In this document: one piece after another, positions 12,081 through 21,310 of the stretch
Layout: the number at the start of each line of letters is the position of its first letter
Position numbering within the stretch: position 1 is the stretch's first letter
Source of the DNA: Zygnema cylindricum
Lineage: Eukaryota > Streptophyta > Zygnematophyceae > Zygnematales > Zygnemataceae
NCBI GenBank assembly: GCA_037447655.1
Contig: JBBHKE010001463.1
Span: 1-64,000 of the forward strand
Direction: 5' to 3'
DNA length: 64,000 nucleotides
Notes under the pieces: generated by a model
Database searches by the model: none
What the model was told of the DNA's origin: nothing
What the model saw: only the letters and a program-made list of their open reading frames with translations
Made by a program: the position numbers and the translations under genes

Positions 12081-12809
12081 GCTAATAACGATTCATGGTG
12101 TAGTGTTTCTTCACGGTGTACCGCACTGAAGTTTGGTCCAAGGAGACGGAGTAAATTAAAGTGTTCTGCCTCAAATAGTGTTGCTTGCACTATTTTATGA
12201 CTTTCGGCCAGAAAAAGTCAAACTGAACTATTTTTGATTCTAATGAAGAATAACAGTATAGTGCAATTAAATTCTTGCAGTCGCATGAACTTTCCACCTA
12301 CCAAACAATTTACGTTGCACACGTGGACTTTGCACAAATCTTACGCGGTTACGTGATCTTTGGTCCGTTTGGAAGCGTCATCTCAATTACGTGACCTGCA
12401 TTGTCCTCTAGCATGTTGTTTTAAAAACAGAGAATTAATGACAGGTTGTGATAGTGGCCTCGATGAGCTTGTAATCAATGTTACGTTTTCACTTATTTTA
12501 GCGTTAAGGTAATGTGCTATGTTATAAGTAAGAGTGTTTGCTTTGGCGTTTTCGTAAAAGAGCAAAGCTATTTAGGGTGCATCTCAATGTGCTTTAAACT
12601 TAGAGAAAAAACTTTGTTTTTTAGCGCAGATTTGGCGGACCTGGATTTCGGGTTTCCCTATGTGTAAGGGTATGTCCCCATGTGCATAAGTAAGGGTTTT
12701 TTTCGTCGTTTTCTTGTAAAACTTAACACCGTACTGCCTAAGTTGCATCCGTACGAAGGAATCGCAAATTTGTATAGTATAATTTGCGTCATCCTTAAAT
12801 ATAGTATGT

Positions 12810-14450
12810 ACAAAATTTTGTCGTCTTGTGTTATTCGACCCACTTCCACGATAAAAAACGTCTTCTTCAACCTTACTTTAAAAACACATGCGCGATGTGT
12901 TTTAAAACTAGGCATTTTCGATAAAAAAATAGGAACATATATTCGCACGTGCCCTAATTTTTGAAAATCTTCATCCAATTTCCAAGGACAAAGAAAAGTA
13001 TAGAATTCGCTATGTTTTGTATGTTTTCATTCAATACGACAAAGAAAAGTACACAATTTGTTTGGTTTTGTCCGTTTTCGTCCAGTACGGATTTTTTTTT
13101 TTGCAAGGGTCTCGAAATTCCAATGCCATTTCACGTCAACCGGACAGGCGACGCGAAGGCAAATCGCATCTTCTTCGACCGTGAAATAGCACAGATTGGA
13201 AGACGGTACGTCTATAATGTCATTGTAAGACATGCGACGTCATAAGCAGTTCCAAAAAATAACATGCGACCACAGATTGTAGACGCTGACAACCGTCACA
13301 TGTATTGTCGACGTATACAATCGTCACAAGCGTAAGTTACAATTTCGTCATTAGAGACATAAGGACACTTGAAAATCGGGTCCGGCGGATCCGCGCTAAA
13401 ATACAAAGTAAGTTCGCTAAGTTACAAGTACATCGGGACATACCCTAACAACGACATAGTTACGTAAGCGAGTGACTATTGTATACATTGACAATGCCCG
13501 TGACGGCTGTCAACGTCTACAATTTGTAATGACGCACGTTTTTTTTTTTAACATCTTGTGACGTCGTATGAGTTTTCATGACATTGTAGATGTACCGCCT
13601 TCCACCCTGTGACCTTTCATGGTTGAAGAAGATGCATTTTGCCCATAGTTCAAAAGTAGGCGTTTCAATTGTAAGCCTTTTTTCGGCGCCTTTATCGTAA
13701 GTTGTGTTATTGGCTTTTCATGTGATCTTCTAAATTCGCTACTTTTATCAGTGACCGTCCGATCATCCACATCTGACGATAGTCCTATCATAGGTTGTGT
13801 TATGGGCTTTTCATGTGACCTTCTTAAGTTGCTACTTTGATCAGCGACGGTTCGATCGTCCAAGTCTGACGGTTTAACTAAAAAATACCTCAAAACTCAC
13901 AGAAAAATATTTTTTTCTCCGAATGTTTTTCAAAATTTAGACATGACGATTAATTCTCTATTGAACGATGTGCAACTCAACTCTGTTACTATTTTATTTG
14001 ATTTTGCGGCCAATACAATATGGGTCTTAAGGGTATATTGTATTTTTTGCGTACAATTAACATATTGTATGGGTGTACTTTCACCTACTTTTGAACAATG
14101 ATTTTGCCTTTGTGTCGCTTCTCTACTCGACGTGAAATGGGATCAGAATCTTGAGACCCTTAGCAAAATAAAATTCGTATCCGGCGCAAACGGACAAAAC
14201 TTAACAAATTGTGTACTTTGCCTCGTCATACTTCAACGCAAACGGACAAAATAAAACGAATAATGTACCTTTTGCCGTCGATTGAATTCGTTTGAAATTT
14301 TGTAATTTTTTTTACACGTGCTGATACGTGTTCTTATTTGCTTTTCAAAAATACTTTGTTTTAAAACACATCGTCCCTGTTTTTTAAAGAAAAGTTTGAA
14401 GATGACATTTTTTGGAGTGGCCGTGGGTCGAAGAACACAAGACGATAACA
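12810..14450. mobile_element. Foldback-like large inverted repeat
   Basis: The left arm (about 12810-13180, plus) and right arm (about 14080-14450, minus) align along most of their length, roughly three-quarters identical by eye. Shared blocks include GTCTTGTGTT-TTCGACCCAC, ATGTGTTTTAAAAC, AAGTACACAATTTGTT, TTTTGTCCGTTT and CATTTCACGTCG. About 0.9 kb of unlike sequence separates them and contains a 93-bp tandem repeat. The layout fits a foldback or long-TIR DNA element. No transposase was recognised inside. Confidence 0.55.
13701..13886. repeat. Two-copy 93-bp tandem repeat
   Basis: Two copies starting at 13701 and 13794. The unit is 93 bp, a multiple of three, and the minus strand stays open through both, with the shared peptide RRSHEKPITQ. 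It lies in the spacer of the foldback structure. It may be a fragment of a repeat protein or chance openness; no start, partner exon or family was recognised. Confidence 0.4.
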
Positions 14451-14452
14451 TG

Positions 14453-14990
14453 TACACCGTGAATTGTTATTAGTGTCAAAGTCACTAATTTGGGTTCTTA
14501 AATTTTTATTTTTATTTTAAACAGGATAAATGATTTTAATTTTTCCTTGACGTTAATTAAGGTGAGGTACAAAATAAAGTAAAGCCCGAAAGTACAAAAA
14601 ATATGTATATAGTGTGGAGTACGGTCGATGTCAGACCGTACATAAATGTACGTTTTCAAGTGAACATTTACAAAAAATGAATTAAATCAGACGCGCACGC
14701 ATAGGAACGTGCGCTCAAGAAAATGGGATTAAGGTAACACGTAAATTAGTATAGCATCTATGGATTTTTTAAATTCGCGACGGCGTACGATTTTAATATT
14801 TTGTATGGATACATATATTAATGTATATAATCGTACGGCAAATATTATATTTTTGCTATTCCCAAATTAGCATAAACGCCGAAATTATAATACACATTTT
14901 TTTTAATTTCAAATTCTTAATTAACATTAATTACGGTAAATTTTATTCAACACTATTTAACCTTTGGCACTAATAACGATTCGCGGTGGA
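14453..14990. mobile_element. MITE with TACACCG-type ends
   Basis: The left end is TACACCGTGAATTGTTATTA (14453). The right end, read from the opposite strand, is CACCGCGAATCGTTATTAGT ending near 14988, about 16 of 18 matches in the core. The interior is AT-rich and non-coding, about 535 bp. A TA is present on the left; the right border has extra bases (GAGTAC), so the target site is degraded. Family as in 2242-12100. Confidence 0.55.
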
Positions 14991-16878
14991 GTACATTCTT
15001 AATTCGATGATGACGCAAAATGTACTTCTCCTTTTTTCAATTTTTTTGTACGGCAAAAACTTACGCGGTACCGCTCTAAGATTTACAAGACAACGACAAA
15101 AAAAACCCTTACTTTGGCACATGGAGACGCACCCTTAACCGCAATTATTGTTGATTCATCGTATGTTGATTATAAGCCGTTAGGGGTTTCTGTTTTTGGT
15201 CTGACCTTTTACCATTTCAGGTGAAGACGGAAATTGGCCGTCGATTTCGTAGTATGCATTTATGCCGTTGATGCTTTTCTTACTTTCTGTCTTTTTGTTT
15301 GATTTTTTTGTGTTTGCGAGTACTGTTCTGAATCGATTCGCTCGATTTTGTGAATCTGAGATTTATTTGTTGCTTTTTCTTTGTGTGTTCAAGTAAGCAA
15401 GTCTGATTCTATCTGATAGACGGTTCCTACCGGAGCATTTGTAACTTTTTGCCCATTCCGATGATTTCGAAAACACATCGAAAAACGGGTGTCGTTCATA
15501 CCAAAATTATGGCACGTAACTCCGATCGAAGGTGTCCTATGACACGTCACACGCTTTGACGTCATCAAACAAAGGCGCGAAAACAAACTTGCAGATTTTC
15601 AAATTTAGTATGCTCGAAAGATGACGACGGTTGGCTCAAAGTCATGCAAATTTTTCGAGCGAAAACAACGAAATAGTCGTTCGAATGTTGTTTTTGCTAC
15701 GTCAGCTTTTCAGGTTACCGTTGGCCTGTTTCACAGAAAGACGCAACTTTTACCCTACTTCTATATCCGACAATATTTTGAGGAAGTCGTTTGTACGGTT
15801 TTCCAAGAACTTCCGAAATCTACAAAGTCGTTGCTCGGAAAGTCGTACATTATTCGAACGTCCGTCTGTTGCGGAAGTGATTTTTTTTTGGTGGGAACAC
15901 GCTATGACAGCCGGGTGCTATGCGAATTTTGACGTCATGATCTGGGGGATGTCGTCGTCAAACGAAATCGAGGCTAAATATGTTGAGCCACTTGACGCTG
16001 ACCGATGTTGTCACGAATTATACGTTCACAGTGTTGTGCGATTGGTCGTGCGACGCTACAGACGACGGTTCGTGCGGAGTCGTGACTTTGAGGTCCATTT
16101 AACTCTTTTCTTTTTTAAGAAAAATATTATATTATAAAAAACGCGAAGGTGAAACCATCAAATTAACAAATACAAAAATAGAGAATTATTGACTACCTTT
16201 GAAGGTAGGAGATGAAAACCAAAAAATACTAATAGAACAAAAGTTAAGAAACAATAAGAGCAAGAAATTGAAAGTTAAAAAAAAAAATAAAAAAAATTAT
16301 AAGAGCACTAAAACTTATGTTATAAAATTAACTCCAACTAATAAAATGTGTCGTCGGTTGGAAATGACCAAAAAAATCTATGCGCATAGGGTGGCTCGGA
16401 GTAAGTCTCTCAATACGCAACCATCGCTCACCACGACGTACTGTCAAAAGAGGGTCCAAATTGAAAGAGTTAAAGGGCAACTGTGATACGTTGGGGATCA
16501 AAAGTTGACATGAGAGGTGGGGAAAAGTTGTTACTTCCTCTAGCTTCAAAAGACAACCAACCACAATCAAGTAAGAAAGTGACGAATGAATAGTCTAAGG
16601 TCCCAAATATCTCCAAAGCAAATGGTGTGAAGTATTCAATAGGGTTTTGGTGTGGGTAACCGAGTTATTGCGATACCGCCTCACCCAGAGTTGGAATACG
16701 TACAAAAGAATCATCGAGAATTAGGTCACCAAGTATTATTTATGTTTCGTGCAAAAATATAAGATGCATGTGAGGGTCGCATAAACACCTTGATTGGGAA
16801 CAGGGTGGTGTATCTTGCTACGCTAGTCACTTAATTTGTTGCATATCGAAACATATCACGTGTTTTGGTAATCTCCTC
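14991..16878. other. Intergenic, no supported gene
   Basis: A plus-strand frame stays open at about 15631-16137, but it has no ATG at its beginning, no recognisable domain and no splice partner. I regard it as non-coding. The flank just left of the LTR at 16879 is ordinary AT-rich sequence. Confidence 0.4.
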
Positions 16879-17089
16879 TGTTGAAATCATTGATTTAGGG
16901 AAGGTATTTTCAAGGTATTAATTAGGTAAAATAACTAAAAGAAAAGCACAGGCAGCTTGCCTCCACCTTCTCTCTCTAGCCCCCATACATGTTGTAGTCA
17001 CTGAAGGAGAGAGAGAGGGCGGTGAAGCCATAGACGCCTCAGCTCCATAGGCAAGACTAAAGAGTGACCTAAGTCACTCTCAACAAAAA

Positions 17090-17180
17090 GGTTGAGTCCG
17101 GTATGACTCGAACCTCCGACCGGCATAGCGAGGCGTAGCCGTCAGCTCTTACCGCTCTGTCGTAGTAGTCCGTTAGGATA
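17090..17180 (-). other. Antisense tRNA-like pol III unit in family A LTR
   Basis: On the minus strand an A-box-like CGACAGAGCGG (17162-17152) is followed 37 nt later by an intact B box, GGTTCGAGTC (17114-17105), then by a T5 run (17099-17095) that could stop RNA polymerase III. The intervening GACGGC...GCCGGTC resembles an anticodon stem. The same arrangement occurs in the other two family A LTRs. Acceptor and T stems do not close well, so it is tRNA-like or SINE-derived rather than a tRNA gene. Whether it is transcribed is not known. Confidence 0.6.
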
Positions 17181-17725
17181 CATAGGGTTTGAAACCTATT
17201 TAAACATTAGCAAAATTATTAATTTGTTCAACGGATTAATAATAATGACATAGAAACTAGTCAAATTTTAGTGCGTACAAAACAAATGTACCGGACATTT
17301 GTTATTTTGGACGGCGAACATTAAAAGTCGGTTTGGATCCGACGGTCCATATCATCGCCGCAATCCCCGAAAAGCCGCCGTGGCGGTTTTCGAACGTGAC
17401 ATGACCCGTCGACACGTGGCAAGATATTATTGGGAACCGCGAATCCTGGGGTGCGCGAGGACAAGTCTGGAGGAGACAGACGTCCACTCCATGGCCTTGT
17501 TGGACACAGGCCGTACAAAAAGTACATCAGCCCTCGTACCTTTCTGTGATGTACAATCTTCTGATTGGTCCGTACATTAGTAGATAGGGGTTGTGAGAAG
17601 GGTTTGGGACTTAGAGGATTGAGGAGGTAGCCGCCTCTCTCCCAACAAGCTTATATAAATATTAACATCTTTGCCACTTGATAATTAATTGTCTGGTTAG
17701 ACATTTCAGTGATATTTTTTCCTCT

Positions 17726-17760
17726 GGACTCAAAGGAGTCTAAACTGCACAAGGGTGCAA
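17726..17760 (+). promoter_or_regulatory. Paired leader hairpins of element A
   Basis: Two adjacent stem-loops lie about 75 bp after the TATA-like box, in the probable R/U5 region. HP1 is GACTC-AAAG-GAGTC and HP2 is TGCA-CAAGGG-TGCA. The same pair occurs at the same place in families B and C, with compensatory base changes in HP2. Confidence 0.55.
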
Positions 17761-17875
17761 TTAGATTAACTATTTGTGTGCTTTGGTGGCAGTGATCCAA
17801 ATTGAAAGAGGGCTAGCCAAAAGCTATCTAGACGCTTCCTGAATTTAGTGATCCTATGGGGGACAAATAATTGCA

Positions 17876-17890
17876 GGTTATGGGCCCACC
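17876..17890 (+). other. Primer-binding site (initiator tRNA-Met anticodon arm)
   Basis: GGTTATGGGCCCACC directly follows the LTR. Its complement, GGTGGGCCCATAACC, is the anticodon-arm sequence of initiator tRNA-Met (CAU anticodon), not the tRNA 3' end. This is the half-tRNA priming arrangement known from Drosophila copia. Confidence 0.8.
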
Positions 17891-18780
17891 CTTTAGGGTT
17901 CCCATCTTTAACGAATCTGGGTTCATTTACTAGGAAGCCATGATGACAGGTGCATTGTGTGAAAAATGATACTGGGGTATCATCAGTGGACGAGTGAAAA
18001 GATCATCTCGGGGACTCCACCAGGGTTTGGTGGAGTGAGGTTTTCTGCAGCAGCATGTGCTCTAACAGAGGAGACAGATAATAGGGATAGCAGTGTGTCC
18101 GAAAAACGGAAAGGAAAAGAGACACCACTTACTCCTATTGCCACGCCACCCGGAGCGGTGGTCGTGAAAACGGAGGAAAACGATATTCAAATATGAGAGT
18201 ACACCAACATGAATGCCCAGGCATTTTATTCTGAGGCATCTCACCCAAGCTTTGGCAACCTCTCATCTTCATATCTTAAAGGCCGAGGAGTTGTGGATGA
18301 CTTTAGTGGAGATCTATAGAGCAGGTACCATCCAGGAGCTCTAGCAAGTGGAGCAAAGGTCAGGGAGTTATACTTACAAAAGAGGGAAGATGTTAGATTA
18401 CTGTAATGATCTCTCTTGCCTATATATGGAGATGGAGAATGCCAGATGGACTGGCACAATGAAGATGAAAGTTAACACTCTCATCATGAAGCTACTTGAG
18501 GAGTATGAAAACATAGTGTACCGAGTGCAAGAAATGGATGACATTTCTTGGAAGTGGAACAACGTGGTCCGAATGATACTCGTGCAAGAGAACACTATTG
18601 AGATCCGTAGCGGAGGTAAGAGTGTTCAAGCTCTAGGCGCCGGAACGGACCGGTGGAGGAAGGATCCGAAGAAGCCTCAAACAGCTTCAAAGGAGAAAGA
18701 GATCAATCTGGATAACCTAGGCCCCCAAAGGGTCTTTGTCATTTTTGCAAAAAGTCAGGACACTTCATAGCTAATAGCAT
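17891..18780 (+). pseudogene. gag: gag of element A (broken)
   Basis: Copia-type capsid region. The best part is 18348-18770 (TYKRGKMLDYCNDLSCLYME ... LLEEYENIVYRVQEMDD), matching the capsid of elements B and C. A frame change precedes the nucleocapsid knuckle at 18737-18778, which reads CHFCKKSGHFIANS: the last zinc ligand is Ser instead of Cys. The N-terminal part (17891-18340) contains stops. Confidence 0.75.
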
Positions 18781-20880
18781 CAAGTTGTCGGAGCTGAGGT
18801 TTCAAGAAAACCGTGGAGAGGGTTCTTTCGGAGGGAAGAAGAAGGCACTTGTGGTCACACGAGTAAAAGGAGAGACTGAGGAGGACGAGTCCTCTAAGGA
18901 GGAGGATATGGAGCTTCTCGACGAGAAACTGGAGGAGAAGGAGATCCCTAAGAGAAAGAAGTGTGCTCTTGGAGCCATTCGAAAATCTCCACATGAAGGA
19001 TGGATCATCAATTCAGGTGCATCCATGCATATGTGTCGTGACAAGCACCTCTTCACTAAGTTAAGAAAGATCCCTACGGTAGCAATTGAGAATGGGGATG
19101 GAAAAGTAGTTACCACAGATCTAGTAGGATCGGTATATCAGAAAGTCTTAGTGGAGGGTAAGAATTCTATACTCACCTTCTCAGATGTGCTCTACATTCC
19201 TCAAATGAGTTATAATCTTGTGTCTACTTCGGTATTAGATGACAAGGATTTTGATACCTTTACTAGAAAGGGAGTCTTTACAGCTAAGTACGGTGAAGAA
19301 GTCTATTTTAGAGCAGATAAGGGTAGCCAAAGAATGTTTAGGCTTAACCTGAGTAATGAAAAGAATAGTGCTTACTATGGTGGTGTCCCAAGCTTGATGA
19401 TCTGGCATAAGCGGTTGGGGCATGTGCATTTTGATAGGCTGAGGGAATTGAAGAAGCTGGGTGTGGTAGAAGGCATTCAGTTTGGGGATAACGAAATGAT
19501 GGATGATTATAGTGGCTGTGCCCAAGGTAAAGCTCGTAGACTTCCCTTTCCCAAAACTGCCACATATAAAGGTGAGAAAGTACTAGATCTGGTCCACACA
19601 GATATCTGGGGACCAGCAAGAGTACCTTCTGTTGGGGGGAAGAGGTATATGTTGACACTTACTGATGATTGGTCTAGATATTCTAGAGTCTACTTCCTGA
19701 AAACAAAGTCTGAAACACCAAAGTACTTAAAAGAATACCAAGCCTGGAGTGAAAAGTTGCACGGAACCCCCATTAACAGAATAAGAAGTGATAATGGGGG
19801 AGAGTACACCTCTAACTAGTTTGAAGAATACTTAAGAGATGAGGGAATTCAACATCAGAAAAATGTACTGAATAATCCAAAAGAAAATGGGGTAGCTAAG
19901 AGGTTGAACCGGACTTTGGGAGATAGTGTGTGAAGTATATTGGCAGATAAGAAAATAGGAAGAAGATTTTGGGCGGAAGCCATGAACTGTGCTAACTACA
20001 TTAAAAATAGAGTCCTCACTACAGCCGTCAAAAGAATGACACCTTATAAGAGATGGGTTGGAAGGAAACCAAATATCTCTTAGTTGAAAGTATTCGGTGG
20101 CTAAGTTTACAGTTTTGACACAGATAAGAAAAACTGGAAACTAGATGCTAAAGGAAAACCGAGATATCTTGTGGGATACGATGAGGATGTCAAGGGATAA
20201 AGAGTCTATGACTTAGCTAAACAAGATATCATTCTGGTAAAACACTTAGTTATCATGGATGAAGGGAAGTCATTTGATCCTTTTAAATACACCAAGAAAA
20301 TTAGAATCATTTTTGAGTTCGAGAGTGAGGATGACTTAGATCTTCCTTGAAAGGACACAAGCGAAAACGTGATTCCAAATTCAGAGGAGATCCAAGATGG
20401 GGGAGATATACCGGAATCTCCTCATATTTCTACACACTTTGAGGAGAGAGAGGAAGAGGAGCCAAAACCGGTTTTCATTGATAGGGGAGTTGATGAGATA
20501 GTGCAGAGGAATCCAAGACTTCTCTCCATTCCAGCTTCGGACTTCGAGGGAGGACGGAGGAGCACCAAAAGACTACAACATAAACAGGCTGCTCACAAGG
20601 TAACAAAGCTATTTCACCCAGATGAGCCTGAGTCATACTCGGAGGCAATGGACAGTCCAGAGAAAAACCGATGGGTCAAAGCTATAAATGATGAGATGGC
20701 TTCCATCATGGAAGCGAATACTTGGGAGCTAGTGGACTGCCCTCCAGGCAGAAAACGTATCGGGTGCAAATGGGTATTTAAACTAAAGCAGAACCTAATT
20801 AATACCATTGAGAGATATAAGGCTCGGTTGGTAGCAAAGGGGTTCACCCAAAAAGAAGGGATAGATTATGAGGAAACTTT
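18781..20880 (+). pseudogene. pol: pol of element A, part 1: protease, integrase, start of RT
   Basis: Protease: the active-site motif reads NSGASMH near 19013, with Asn in place of catalytic Asp. The GAG-pre-integrase segment follows (IWHKRLGHVHFDRLRELKK). Integrase: HTDIWGP and SDNGGEY supply the first two acidic residues. At +36 from the second Asp, where Glu is expected (GVAERLN), there is Lys (GVAKRLN). In-frame stops occur at about 19817, 19931, 20081, 20102, 20198 and 20348. The linker and beginning of RT (WVFKLKQN, YKARLVAKGFTQKEGIDYEE) run up to the element B insertion. Confidence 0.85.
20876..20880 (+). repeat. Target-site duplication of element B, left copy
   Basis: ACTTT immediately left of the B LTR, repeated at 23508-23512 immediately right of it. 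Removing B plus one copy rejoins the RT codons of element A in frame. Confidence 0.9.
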
Positions 20881-21295
20881 TGTTGAAATTTAAGTATTTT
20901 CTAGGTCTAGAGATTGTAAAATATAAATGGCAAACTTTGGCCAGCCATAACTATTAATTTACTTGACCATTTTCAGTGATTCTTTTTGCTACGGACTCAG
21001 GGGAGTCCAGGCTACACAGAGGTGTAGTCGGTCAAAGTTATTGTCTGCCAGGGTGCTGCATTTTGAAGGAAAAGTCAAAGTGGGTGAATGTGTCCAAATC
21101 TCATATTCAAACTTTGCATTCTGTGGTGGAACTGAGCACACAGAAAGTGTTATTTCACAGGGTTAATATATATTGGGGTTCTGACTGTCAAGGGGTCAGT
21201 CATTTGGGTTTATATCAAATTGGAGTCGACACTATCTAGATTAGCTTCTTTTGGATCTGCTTACTCTTAGGGCCAATGGAGGTCTCAAAGTTTCA
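20881..21295 (+). repeat. 5' LTR of element B
   Basis: 415 bp, TG...CA. It lacks the roughly 600-bp U3 segment with the tRNA-like unit found in families A and C, but keeps their leader hairpins (20993-21008 GGACTC-AGGG-GAGTCC; 21011-21028 CTACAC-AGAG-GTGTAG). Confidence 0.9.
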
Positions 21296-21310
21296 TGTTA
21301 TGGGCCCACC
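21296..21310 (+). other. Primer-binding site of element B
   Basis: TGTTATGGGCCCACC: the same initiator tRNA-Met anticodon-arm complement as in A and C, with one change at the second base. Confidence 0.75.

Larger units (their letters stand above)
2242..12100. mobile_element. Large decayed DNA transposon, DDE_1/pogo class
   Basis: The left end reads TA-CACCGTGAATCGTTATTAGC from 2240. The right end, read inward on the minus strand from 12102, is TA-CACCATGAATCGTTATTAGC, a single mismatch over about 22 bp. TA at both borders fits the TA target site of the Tc1/mariner-pogo superfamily. The interior contains a DDE_1 transposase pseudogene (4571-9225). Pairing of these two ends is inferred from orientation and similarity; other ends of the same family exist in the window, so the borders are provisional. 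The same end sequence caps the MITEs at 14453-14990 and 45824-46445, which would make this a degenerate autonomous relative. Confidence 0.45.
16879..17875 (+). repeat. 5' LTR of element A (family A LTR)
   Basis: It starts TGTTGAAATC and ends ATTGCA (TG...CA), about 1.0 kb. A TATA-like box (TTATATAAATA, about 17650) precedes the leader hairpins at 17726-17760. The left half contains an antisense tRNA-like segment. Related copies are at 26254-27264 and, as a solo LTR, at 30358-31346. Confidence 0.85.

Noticed and set aside
15631-16137. 168-codon plus-strand open frame
   Set aside because: It begins at a non-ATG codon, has no recognisable domain, and overlaps other open frames of similar length.
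17090-17180. True functional tRNA gene on the minus strand
   Set aside because: The acceptor and T stems do not close into a cloverleaf and the unit is repeated within LTRs; tRNA-like or SINE-derived fits better.
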